A DNA stretch of 64,000 nucleotides, taken from Candidatus Poribacteria bacterium. GTDB lineage: Bacteria > Poribacteria > WGA-4E > WGA-3G. Position 1 is the first letter of the stretch. The number at the start of each line of letters is the position of its first letter. This document shows, piece by piece, positions 53,055-61,705 of this stretch. The translations under genes were made by a program, and so were the position numbers. A model generated the notes under the pieces. That model did not search any database. It was given only the letters and a program-made list of their open reading frames with translations, and was not told the origin of the DNA. The stretch is taken from NCBI GenBank assembly GCA_028824685.1, contig JAPPCZ010000044.1, forward strand, positions 1-64,000, in the 5' to 3' direction.

Positions 53055-53239
53055 CAGTTACTCATATTCAGATAGAACTTATATTCATCTGTGGTTTTCG
53101 CGTAAACTTTACCTGCCTGCACTATAACTCTAAGTAATATACATCAACTAAAAATTCATAAAACTAAATAACCCTGAACAAAACACTGAAAAATTGACAA
53201 GGTCTCCTAATTATGCTAATCTACATAAGTGAAGACTCG

Positions 53240-53602
53240 TTAGTCGTTGTTTTCAGTTGGGAGTCCTGCTGCTGTCCAACCACGGAATCCACCAGTTAAG
53301 ACTGAAACATTCTCATAGCCCATATTTTTTAGTGTGTGTGCCGACAGCGTTGCTCGAGTGCCACCACCACAATAAGTAACAATGTGTGTATCCTCATCAG
53401 GAGCGACTTCATCAATATCAAGTTCAAGATAACCGCGAGGAAGTGAAACAGCATTTGGTAAGTGTTCTTCGTCGTAGTCCGATTCGTCACGAACATCTAA
53501 TAGGATTACAGAATCACCTGCTTCTGTAAGTTCATCAGGCGAAATATGTCCAACATTCGCTTTTGCTTCAGCGACAAGTTCTTTTAGGGTTTTCAATGGC
53601 AT
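53240..53602 (-). CDS. Rhodanese-like domain protein
   Basis: A single-domain rhodanese of about 120 residues. The active-site loop C-G-G-G-T-R in VTYCGGGTRATLSAHTL carries the catalytic Cys, and GFRGWTAAGLPTE is the usual C-terminal signature. Single-domain rhodaneses transfer sulfane sulfur or act in redox signalling. There is no export signal, so it is cytoplasmic. The ATG at 53602 is taken for a GGAG site just upstream. Confidence 0.92.
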   Translation of the reverse strand: MPLKTLKELVAEAKANVGHISPDELTEAGDSVILLDVRDESDYDEEHLPNAVSLPRGYLELDIDEVAPDEDTHIVTYCGGGTRATLSAHTLKNMGYENVSVLTGGFRGWTAAGLPTENND

Positions 53603-53745
53603 AGTTATTCTCCGCAAGCGTTAAGATATTATTTATGTTAATCAGAATATGGCGTTTTAAATACTAAACCTATATGGAAAGAATATATCATAAAGTGCCA
53701 GAACCGTCAATTTTTTTTTCTGTTATCAAATTTGAAGGAGAACAA

Positions 53746-54189
53746 ATGGAATTAATAAAAAAATCAGTTGATTCCGTAATCGAGAAAGATCGGATTGGGA
53801 GTCCTGTGTTTCTAAGATGTGTGCTTAATATTGCAGGTGAGACATCTAATCTGCTGCAACCAACCGCAGAGATGGCTGCGCTATCAAACGGATGGATTCC
53901 ATCCCAACCGCAGCGCGTCTATGCACAAGGGGATGCTGACGCAACACAGGTTACGGTAATGATACAATACGTAGGAGGACAGATGGCGGTGCTGAGTATC
54001 AATCGGGTTGATACTGAAACTGCTATTGACATTATGTTGGTTGGCAATAAAGGTGTGATCTACCATGAAACACCAATAGGTAGGCATTATCTAAGTGCTA
54101 CACCGCATCAACTCAGTGCTATAGGAGAACTTACGGAGACTATCTCCAACGCACTTGCAACTGGTCAACCGATAACGGTGGAGGGATAA
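53746..54189 (+). CDS. Small protein resembling a Gfo/Idh/MocA C-terminal domain
   Basis: No Rossmann fold is visible in this 147-residue protein, but VTVMIQYVGGQMAVLSINRV and VGNKGVIYHETPIG look like the beta-sheet C-terminal domain of Gfo/Idh/MocA oxidoreductases. The stop is two bases from the start of a full-length member, so the two are one operon and may form a complex. It could be a stand-alone domain or a remnant. The start at 53746 follows GAAGGAG; the longer upstream frame is not supported by a ribosome site. Confidence 0.55.
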   Translation: MELIKKSVDSVIEKDRIGSPVFLRCVLNIAGETSNLLQPTAEMAALSNGWIPSQPQRVYAQGDADATQVTVMIQYVGGQMAVLSINRVDTETAIDIMLVGNKGVIYHETPIGRHYLSATPHQLSAIGELTETISNALATGQPITVEG

Positions 54190-54191
54190 AC

Positions 54192-55340
54192 ATGCAAAAA
54201 AACGGAAAATACGGTGTCCTACTCCTCGGTGGACATCGCACACATCAAGAAAATTATGCACAATCGTTTGCCAACGATCGCCGTTGTCAACTTGTTGCAT
54301 TTGCTGATGAACCAGATGCACCTGAAGAACGAATAAAATTGGCACGTTCCCTCGCTGAAGAATTAAATCTCCCTTTCATTCCCGACCTTGATGAGGCATT
54401 GGCGCGCGATGATGTGCATATTGTAAGTCTCTGCACAGAGGTTGAAAGACGTGGTCGTGTTGGAACGAAATGTGCAGAAGCAGGAAAGCACGTCTACCTT
54501 GACAAGCCAATGGCACTCAATCCTGAAGATACGAACAAGATTGTTGACGCTGTTACCAAAAGCGGTGTTCGGACACAGATGTTTAGTAACATTTATAGCA
54601 CTTGGGCGCGAACTGTCAAACAAGGATTGGACAGTGGACACATCGGTAAACTAAAGGCAATTCATTGCGATGTCATGTTTGCTAAAGGACACCCGGGAAC
54701 TGCACCTGTCGGGAAAAAACGGATACAAAAACCGAATTTAGAACGGTATAGTTTCGTGGAAGCAAAACCTGAAATGTTTGACATCGGTGTTTATGCCGTG
54801 TCAATGGTGAATTGGTTAACACAGAAACGCGTGAAAAATGTATTTGGTGGAACAGCAAATTACTTTTTTAAAGAACATCACGGCTGCGATTTAGAAGATT
54901 TTGGCGCGTTGGTGCTAACATTAGAAGGCGATGTTACCGCAACGATTGCTGCTGGACGTTACGGTTGGCAGAGTCATGCGCAAGGAGGTATACGAAAGGT
55001 ACACCTTGTTGGTACTGATGCTACGTTAACTTTTGATGCTTCATCAAACAGGTTAGAAGTGTTCGCTGCAGAGTCTGCATTTGAACCGCCGACACCGCAC
55101 CCGCTTGACCCAATGGGAATGTGGAGCAGCACACAAGCAGAAATTAAGATGCAACCGAAGCAGCACTGGATTGATGTCGGCAGTGGAAATGATGGACAGA
55201 ACGAATTCGGTGCATTTATAGATTGTATTGAAAATGGAGTGGAAAGTGAGATGAACGCGGAATTTGCTGCACATTCCGTTGAAATTATTTGTGCTGGATA
55301 CCGTTCCGCTGCAAGTGGAGAGGTTATCAGTCTAAGTTAA
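54192..55340 (+). CDS. Gfo/Idh/MocA family oxidoreductase
   Basis: An NAD(P)-dependent sugar or inositol dehydrogenase-type protein of 382 residues. The N-terminal nucleotide-binding domain begins YGVLLLGGHRTHQENYAQSF, with the conserved YLDKPMALNPEDT segment (the Lys-Pro of the EKP motif, about 106-110). The C-terminal sheet domain includes HHGCDLEDFGALVLTLEGD. The nucleotide site GGHRTH is less Gly-rich than usual. The substrate is not predictable. Translational coupling with the preceding small gene is likely. Confidence 0.85.
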   Translation: MQKNGKYGVLLLGGHRTHQENYAQSFANDRRCQLVAFADEPDAPEERIKLARSLAEELNLPFIPDLDEALARDDVHIVSLCTEVERRGRVGTKCAEAGKHVYLDKPMALNPEDTNKIVDAVTKSGVRTQMFSNIYSTWARTVKQGLDSGHIGKLKAIHCDVMFAKGHPGTAPVGKKRIQKPNLERYSFVEAKPEMFDIGVYAVSMVNWLTQKRVKNVFGGTANYFFKEHHGCDLEDFGALVLTLEGDVTATIAAGRYGWQSHAQGGIRKVHLVGTDATLTFDASSNRLEVFAAESAFEPPTPHPLDPMGMWSSTQAEIKMQPKQHWIDVGSGNDGQNEFGAFIDCIENGVESEMNAEFAAHSVEIICAGYRSAASGEVISLS

Positions 55341-55377
55341 TAAAGATTGTTTGTATACTGTATTGGCTGTATTTCTG

Positions 55378-57270
55378 TCAACCTCTAATTCCCATAACTT
55401 CTAACTGCGCAATCTGCTCTAACCATGATTCGCGTGTTTCTGGGGAGTAGTCCACCGGGAGTAAGGATTTGCGGGTACAATTCAGAAAAGCTTGTAAGGT
55501 TTGATAACGCCGAATTGGACCGATATTTGGTAGAATTCTATCGGATATAACGTCAACGATTTCGTCTACAGACAATTCTCCTTCGCGGTTTTTGGCAGCT
55601 TCCAAGTCTGCACGGAGTGATGCAAAACTGGCAGCCGAATACCCTTCAGTCAGCGATAGCAGGAGTTTAAATGCCTCATCCGGAATTTCGCCTCTGAAAA
55701 TATTACTAAGCGTCCAGCGTAGAAATGTCTCGCGGTCTTCACCTGTTGGATCGAGAACGGGAATTACGATGTCTCCAACTCTGCCTTCTCTACGTAGGTC
55801 GGGCGAGAGATTATAGATGCGCGCTGTCATCAGTAGCCATGTGATATTGCCGCGTAGCTGCGGGTCGGACATCATCGCTTGTATTTTTCCGGTGAGTCTA
55901 CGTTCAGTTGCGTGTGCATCTCTACCAACATCCCCGAACTGCGTGTCCGCTTCGTCAACAAAAATTAACACATTCACCAATGCCATCAGCAATCGTCTGA
56001 GACGTTCAAAGATCACATCTGTCTGTCCAAACCACATGCTGCGGATATTCTTGAGAACTAACACAGGGATATCTAATTCACCTGCGAGTCCTTCAAAGAT
56101 AAAGGTTTTGCCGCTACCGATGGGTCCGCATACACTCAATCCAGCGATGGAATCTTTTCCTGTAGATGTGATACGCGGAATTATCTGTGTCCTCAAGAAC
56201 TCAACGAGTTTCTGATTGCCGACAATATCTTTGAGGGAATGAGCAGGTTTTTTGAATTCGACGACATCTTCCCCCAACTGTGCTTGTATAAATTCAGAAA
56301 CTTTTTCTATTACGTTGTCAGGACGCAATTTTTCTCCTGAATAACAAGCTGAGACAAGCAGCTGGCGCAAAGCTTGGATTGACAAACCTGCTGTTAACAC
56401 AGCAAGCTGAGATTGGCTACCCCATAGATTTAGCTCCTTTTTTGCAGGTTTTTGGGTTCTATTGAACCAGGAAATAAAGTGTTTTCGTGCTTCTACTTGG
56501 GGAGATTGAATTTCTACATCTATGACTTGTGGCAAGCGCGTAACGCGTGAGTTTATTAGGCTTTTTGATTCGGCAATGAAAACAACCGTATCGGTAGCTT
56601 TCATGAAATCGGAATCAGAAATCCAATCCTGCACGATGCTAACTCTATGTCTATCTGCTAAACTTAAACTGCGGATTTCCCCTTCAGGGAGTAACATATC
56701 CGTTGCTTCAATAATAATGAGCAGTTTTTCTTGTAGAAACTTTTCTCCGCGAACATTAGTAGATCGCGAAATCAAACAGAATTGTCGCAGCAGTTCAAGT
56801 GCCAATGTTGGGCTTCCGATAGCATCGTTTAGGTATTGTTCAAACAAGTCGTTAGATGCATTTAAGGATTTACTTGTTTTGAGTTCAGGGTCTTCTGCCT
56901 TGTTCGGAAGTGCGAAAAGACTGGTCGTGTTTTTCTGTGAAGGTTCGCTCTCCCCCCGCCATGAGTTGAAAGCGTTTCTCACCTTTTCTCGGTCGCTTGT
57001 ATGTAGAAAACGGAGCGGACCGTTGAGTTCATATACTATGAGGATAAAACCCGAAATATCCCAACTTCGCGTAAGAAACGGAACGAGGGGAATGTAATCC
57101 TCCTCATCCGATTCTTCAACGAAAAAGAGGTCGTGGATGTTCCCGTGAAGGACGATACTGCGCGAGGTGCCAGAATTAATTAGCAGCCCAGCTTCTGTAC
57201 GGAATTTGTAAGTAGGGTCTTTAACAGCGATGTTTATACCCTCCGTTCTTTGACTGTTGCAAATTGGCAA
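55378..57270 (-). CDS. AAA ATPase with degenerate N-terminal AAA-like module
   Basis: A 630-residue ATPase, last gene of the PspA operon. Residues 340-560 are a classical-clade AAA domain: Walker A GPIGSGKT (382-389), Walker B VLIFVDEAD (434-442), and the second region of homology WLLMTARIYNLSPDLRREGR (478-497) with arginine-finger candidates. The N-terminal 270 residues look like a second, degenerate AAA-like module: no Walker A, but a Walker-B-like LLIIIEATDML (183-193) and sensor-like DTVVFIAES. The start is TTG, overlapping nothing and three bases from the upstream stop. By analogy with Vps4 it may remodel PspA polymers; that is inference. Confidence 0.75.
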   Translation of the reverse strand: MPICNSQRTEGINIAVKDPTYKFRTEAGLLINSGTSRSIVLHGNIHDLFFVEESDEEDYIPLVPFLTRSWDISGFILIVYELNGPLRFLHTSDREKVRNAFNSWRGESEPSQKNTTSLFALPNKAEDPELKTSKSLNASNDLFEQYLNDAIGSPTLALELLRQFCLISRSTNVRGEKFLQEKLLIIIEATDMLLPEGEIRSLSLADRHRVSIVQDWISDSDFMKATDTVVFIAESKSLINSRVTRLPQVIDVEIQSPQVEARKHFISWFNRTQKPAKKELNLWGSQSQLAVLTAGLSIQALRQLLVSACYSGEKLRPDNVIEKVSEFIQAQLGEDVVEFKKPAHSLKDIVGNQKLVEFLRTQIIPRITSTGKDSIAGLSVCGPIGSGKTFIFEGLAGELDIPVLVLKNIRSMWFGQTDVIFERLRRLLMALVNVLIFVDEADTQFGDVGRDAHATERRLTGKIQAMMSDPQLRGNITWLLMTARIYNLSPDLRREGRVGDIVIPVLDPTGEDRETFLRWTLSNIFRGEIPDEAFKLLLSLTEGYSAASFASLRADLEAAKNREGELSVDEIVDVISDRILPNIGPIRRYQTLQAFLNCTRKSLLPVDYSPETRESWLEQIAQLEVMGIRG

Positions 57271-57273
57271 ACA

Positions 57274-59076
57274 TTAACTTGCCCGCGCCAACTTTTTCCA
57301 TCGTGGCAGAAAACCTTCAATTAAGAACTGGTCAAGGTTCCAGATATTCCTTTGCGGTTCTACTTCAAAAAATGTTCCCATTGCCAAAACAAGAATGTCT
57401 TTAAAACCATATTTTGTCTCAATTTTTGAGAGTGTTTCATAAGTTTGGAGAAATGCGGTATGAATTCGGAGAAAGTTTAGCGCAGCAAAACTAAACGCAT
57501 TGAGTTTCAGGCAATCATCATTTGTTTTCTCCCAAAACCATTCCGGTTTATAAAAAAGGTCGAGTCGTTCTTTACAAAGCTGCACCGCTTTTTCAAGGAC
57601 ATCATCTAATTCTTGGCGATTCATCTCTTTATCTGGAATATCAAGTTTTTCACAGACCTCCGCATGTATTCGGTGTTTTGCTTCATCAGAATCCACCCAC
57701 GTTTGAAATGCTTCAGAGGCTCGTTCGAAACAGTTGCGAAGATCTGCAATTGTCAAATCAAGTTTGCTCGGAAAAGCCTTAAGTAAAGAAGAACTCGGCA
57801 AAAGATCGGCTTGCTCAGGATGTAGTTGTAAGAATTTATATTCTACGACATCTGCTAACATCTCTGCAAGAATAGGTGTAAAGGCAATGATAGATCGCTC
57901 ATAAAGTTCGGCATCAATGAATTCTGTCAGTTTTTCAACATTGAGTTGAATTTCCCCGGTTTTCGTTTTAACGAATGCTTCGGCGAATGTAGTCTGTTCA
58001 CCCAAAACTGAGGCAGATTCAGTCAAAGATAATGGTCGATTAAAGAGTGATAATTCGGTATAAAGGTCCTCAAAGTCAAGCAAACTCTCTTGCCACTGGT
58101 GTCCCCATGTATCGTGAATCAGATATTTGTCAAGCTCCTCCAGCGGGAGAACACCGACCATTCGTGTGAGCGTAGTCGTAACCAATTCAACAGAAAGTGC
58201 AGCATCTTTGGCAATTTGTTCTCGGAACTCTAAATCTAAATTTTCTGCATTAAAAGTGCCAAAAACAGGAAAATGTGCAAACGGTTCAACCTGCCAAATT
58301 TTTCGCAGGAATTGTGCGTAACTAAATTTCTTGCCAGATTGTTTTTTACGGGATCTATCTGTTATCGTGGGTATGTGTTCACTGTGCGTGTTGGCAGGAG
58401 TTTCCTTTATTTCAGAAGGCAGGCAAAAATAGAGTGCAGAACAGGTTTTTATCAATCGGACTTCGCCAACTTCAAAGGGCGCGCCTGGATATAGACACTG
58501 AAAGAGGTTGAGAATGTCTGTATCCAATTGTGGATTATCGGATACCAAATTAAAGCGATTCTGTAAACACTGCATGATTTGATGCCGGTGCATGAGGGGG
58601 GCAGTTCGAATGGCGAGGTTTTTCGTTAGTTTGTTTAATGCTTTAGAATCTACATGGAATATATCTTGGAGCAGTGCTTTCAAGTTTTCCTGTTCTGATT
58701 CTTCTGTAGGGGCATCTGCTGTAAATTGAGTAAAAATTTTAGAGCCAGCAGTGTCAAGATTTTCAATATTGGGGTGGTTGACAATTGTGGGATACTGATC
58801 AAGGGATAACCAAATCGCCTCAATGAAAATATTATCCAAGACACTGGATGAAGTATTTATTGAATCATCTTGTTTAGATGAATAGGATATTTTGTCTGTT
58901 TCCAATACTAACGTATTATGAAGATCCAAAAACTTTTCAAGCGTTTCCGTTGAAATTGGACCGCTCTTTTTGGTATTGTTAATTTTATTTACGTGGGTTT
59001 CAAAATCCTTTAAACCTTCCAAGATAATTTCCCAATTGCTCGGTGTATTATCCTGATGCCACGTGTTGACGTTCAC
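57274..59076 (-). CDS. Large protein of unknown function in the PspA-AAA operon
   Basis: I do not recognise this roughly 600-residue cytoplasmic protein. It is mostly helical, with a motif HDTWGHQWQESLLDFEDLY (about 325-343) that could bind metal, and no membrane helix or signal. Its stop is immediately followed by the AAA gene (3 bases), so the two products are probably partners. The GTG at 59076 is chosen for AGGAGG 5-6 bases upstream; GTG 59097 would add 7 residues. It is separated by 190 bases from the last PspA gene. Confidence 0.55.
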   Translation of the reverse strand: MNVNTWHQDNTPSNWEIILEGLKDFETHVNKINNTKKSGPISTETLEKFLDLHNTLVLETDKISYSSKQDDSINTSSSVLDNIFIEAIWLSLDQYPTIVNHPNIENLDTAGSKIFTQFTADAPTEESEQENLKALLQDIFHVDSKALNKLTKNLAIRTAPLMHRHQIMQCLQNRFNLVSDNPQLDTDILNLFQCLYPGAPFEVGEVRLIKTCSALYFCLPSEIKETPANTHSEHIPTITDRSRKKQSGKKFSYAQFLRKIWQVEPFAHFPVFGTFNAENLDLEFREQIAKDAALSVELVTTTLTRMVGVLPLEELDKYLIHDTWGHQWQESLLDFEDLYTELSLFNRPLSLTESASVLGEQTTFAEAFVKTKTGEIQLNVEKLTEFIDAELYERSIIAFTPILAEMLADVVEYKFLQLHPEQADLLPSSSLLKAFPSKLDLTIADLRNCFERASEAFQTWVDSDEAKHRIHAEVCEKLDIPDKEMNRQELDDVLEKAVQLCKERLDLFYKPEWFWEKTNDDCLKLNAFSFAALNFLRIHTAFLQTYETLSKIETKYGFKDILVLAMGTFFEVEPQRNIWNLDQFLIEGFLPRWKKLARAS

Positions 59077-59287
59077 AACCCCCTCCTCTCTTTCCACTTA
59101 CCCTCTGTAGAATGTGGACATCTATGCTTTACATTCAGAGTGAAATACAAAAATTTATAACACCTGCTTGTTGGCGCGCTTACAAAGCGAGCCAACTAAC
59201 GGTGTATCATAATTGAAAATTTACAATAATTACAATTAACAAAAAGTACAAAGCCAGCGAACCTTCGTCAATCCGAGATGAGTGTCT

Positions 59288-60124
59288 TTATAACGGTAGT
59301 TCAGAATCACTCTCTTTCTTTTCTTCGGGCTCATCGGTTTTCTCAGGGGTATCTGTTTGTTGTGCTCCAAAGATTAAGGAATCAAATTCATCAGAAGCAG
59401 CACTGGAACTTGCAGCGGCAAGAAATTCTTCCTCTTCAGAACGTGAATCAGTGCCAGCGAGTTCTTGTGCAACTGCCGATCTACCCTTTGCTTTCTCACG
59501 AATTTCTCGCATCCGTGTCAATTCCGCTGAAGTGCCATCCGTACTAATACCTGATAGCAAATCCGCGACATCTTCTTGCTCACGTGCTGTAATAAGATCG
59601 GCAACCGCTTCAGATTGCTCAGTTTTGATCTTATCAAGATCGCGGTGGAGACCGGTAATCTGAAGTTTATGGGTTTCAATGTCTTCCTGCGCGCGTTCAA
59701 TATCCTGCTCAAGTTCATCAATGCGCGCGTTTTTCTCATCCAGAGTGGAGTGAAAATCGTTATAAGAGGTAACACATCGGACGTAGTCAGGATGCTGTTT
59801 TATCTCCTCATCTGGTGTGCCAGCTTTTTGAAGGTCAGCGGCAGTGCTTTTTGCCTTAGCGATTGCCCCTGCCTTCATCTTTTCAAGTTTGTCAATGTCA
59901 TCTGTGAGAGCCTTCAGTGAATTCTTCTTATTTTCAACAAGTGCGATGAGTTGCCCAATCGCATTCTTGTAACGTTGGATATTTCCCTGTTTGTCACGGA
60001 TAATGTCCTCATAAGCACCGCGAACCGCTTCAGGGTTTTCCATTAGTTTATCAGCCTGTTCGTGTGCACGACCAGTAAGTGTATACCAAATTGCTTTGAA
60101 AAAACGGGTGAAGCCGTTTGCCAT
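59288..60124 (-). CDS. PspA/IM30-family protein, paralogue 1
   Basis: A coiled-coil protein of 278 residues of the PspA/Vipp1 (ESCRT-III superfamily) type. It opens with an amphipathic N-terminal helix (MANGFTRFFKAIWYTLTGRA), then the PspA pattern ENPEAVRGAYEDIIRDKQGN and a long Lys/Glu hairpin. It ends with a PspA-like C-terminal part (AELTRMREIREKAKG, then EEEEFLAAASSSAA) and an acidic tail. PspA polymers stabilise stressed membranes. Two more paralogues lie directly upstream, and the coding DNA of its central part is almost identical to paralogue 2. Confidence 0.8.
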   Translation of the reverse strand: MANGFTRFFKAIWYTLTGRAHEQADKLMENPEAVRGAYEDIIRDKQGNIQRYKNAIGQLIALVENKKNSLKALTDDIDKLEKMKAGAIAKAKSTAADLQKAGTPDEEIKQHPDYVRCVTSYNDFHSTLDEKNARIDELEQDIERAQEDIETHKLQITGLHRDLDKIKTEQSEAVADLITAREQEDVADLLSGISTDGTSAELTRMREIREKAKGRSAVAQELAGTDSRSEEEEFLAAASSSAASDEFDSLIFGAQQTDTPEKTDEPEEKKESDSELPL

Positions 60125-60174
60125 TAGTAATTCCTCCTATGTGAAAATTAAGTTTTATTCAAATTCTATTCTGT

Positions 60175-60861
60175 TTAAGTATCATCTTTTCTGATACCTG
60201 ATAACAGATCATCAACCTCTTGTTGTGTGCGTGCGGCAATAAGATCGGCAACCGCTTCAGATTGCTCAGTTTTGATCTTATCCAGATCACGATGGAGACT
60301 GGTTATCTGAAGTTTATGGGTTTCAATATCTTCTTGCGCGCGTTCAATATCCTGTTCAAGTTTAGCTACACGAGCATTTTTCTCTTCCAATGTGGTGTGG
60401 TAATCATTATAAGAAGTAATATGTCGGACATAGTCTGGATGCTGTTTGATTTCCTCATCTGATGCACCAGAATCTTGTAGTTCAGCGGCAGTGTTTTTCG
60501 ACTTTGTGATTGCCCCTGCCTTCATTTTTTCAAGTTTGTCAATGTCATCTGTGAGAGCCTTCAGTGAATTTTTCTTATTTTCAACGAGTGCGATGAGTTG
60601 CCCAATCGCATTCTTGTAACGTTGGATATTTCCTTGCTTGTCACGGATAATGTCCTCATAAGCACCACGTACCGCTTCAGGGCTTTCAATGAGGCTATCG
60701 GTCCGTTCATCGTGTTGGACATTTTCCTGCTTGTCGCTGAAAAAATCATCAGTCTTGTCCGTAGTTTCAGGGTTTTCCTTGAGTATATCTGCTTGCTCGA
60801 GTGCGCGACCAACTTGCGTATACCAGATAGCCTTGTATAAACGGATGAAGCCATTTTCCAT
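60175..60861 (-). CDS. PspA/IM30-family protein, paralogue 2 (altered ends)
   Basis: The central coiled coil (AVRGAYEDIIRDKQGN to KAGAI) matches paralogue 1 almost exactly. Two changes stand out. Near residues 28-60 about 30 extra residues (NPETTDKTDDFFSDKQENVQ) look like a partial duplication of the segment before AVRGAYEDI. The protein also stops after DLLSGIRKDDT, so the C-terminal region of paralogue 1 is missing. It may be a capping or regulatory subunit, or a decaying copy. The open frame of 228 residues and the intact N-terminal amphipathic helix favour function. Confidence 0.72.
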   Translation of the reverse strand: MENGFIRLYKAIWYTQVGRALEQADILKENPETTDKTDDFFSDKQENVQHDERTDSLIESPEAVRGAYEDIIRDKQGNIQRYKNAIGQLIALVENKKNSLKALTDDIDKLEKMKAGAITKSKNTAAELQDSGASDEEIKQHPDYVRHITSYNDYHTTLEEKNARVAKLEQDIERAQEDIETHKLQITSLHRDLDKIKTEQSEAVADLIAARTQQEVDDLLSGIRKDDT

Positions 60862-60937
60862 TGGAATTCCTCCTGAATGTGAGATTATGTTTCCCTACGA
60901 ACAAGTTATTGAAGTTTGCTTTCTTCGCAGATTCAAC

Positions 60938-61660
60938 TTATGAAGTGTGCGAAGTTCCTTTAATATCTGTTACATTCCCTTCTTTTTTCGCATGCTTTTG
61001 TGCCATTAACGCTTTCAATCTCTTTATCTCTTTCTCACGAATTTCTTGCATCCGTGTCAATTGTTCTGAAGCATCAACGGGACTAATACCTGATAACATA
61101 TCTGCTATTTCCTCTTGTTCACGGGTAGTGATCAAAGCAGCAATCGCCTCAGTCTGCTGGGTTTTGATCTTTTCCAGATCACGATGGAGAATTGTTATCT
61201 GAAGTTGATGAGATTCAATATCTTTTACTTCGCGTCCAATATCTCGCTCAAGCTCAGCAACACGAGCATTTTTCTCCTCTAAAGCGGCGTGGAAATCGTT
61301 ATATGAGATTACACTTAGAAGGTAGTCGGGATGCTGTTCAATCTCCTCTTCTGATTTGCCTACCTTTTTCAGTTCAGTGGAAGTTTTTTCTACCTCAATG
61401 ATCGCATCCGCCTTCATTTGTTCGAACCTATCAATATCTTCTGTGAGACTTTTTAATGACTTTCTCTTATGGTCAACAAACGCGATCAGTTTCTCAATCG
61501 CTCTTTTGTAGCGATGGATATTCTCTTGTTTTTCGAGAATAATGTCTTCATAGGCACTGCGTAACGCTTCAGGATTTTGCATTAGTTTATTTGCCTGCTC
61601 GTGTGCACGACCCGTGATTGTGTACCAGAGTGCTTTGAAAAAACGGGTAATGTTTGTCAT
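60938..61660 (-). CDS. PspA/IM30-family protein, paralogue 3
   Basis: The third and most diverged PspA paralogue has about 240 residues. MTNITRFFKALWYTITGRAH forms the amphipathic N-terminal helix, followed by QNPEALRSAYEDIILEKQEN and the coiled-coil hairpin. It retains the post-hairpin segment EQLTRMQEIREKEIKRL but lacks the acidic C-terminal tail of paralogue 1. The ATG at 61660 is chosen over the longer frame because it aligns with the other paralogues and follows an AGGGAAA site. It is 46 bases downstream of the membrane coiled-coil gene. Confidence 0.78.
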   Translation of the reverse strand: MTNITRFFKALWYTITGRAHEQANKLMQNPEALRSAYEDIILEKQENIHRYKRAIEKLIAFVDHKRKSLKSLTEDIDRFEQMKADAIIEVEKTSTELKKVGKSEEEIEQHPDYLLSVISYNDFHAALEEKNARVAELERDIGREVKDIESHQLQITILHRDLEKIKTQQTEAIAALITTREQEEIADMLSGISPVDASEQLTRMQEIREKEIKRLKALMAQKHAKKEGNVTDIKGTSHTS

Positions 61661-61705
61661 TGGAATTTCCCTGAATGTAAGACTAAATTCTCGATTACGC
61701 ACAAA

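Noticed and set aside
53194..53222. Promoter TTGACA-17-TAATCT on the plus strand
   Set aside because: The -10 box matches poorly and it would transcribe antisense into the rhodanese gene.
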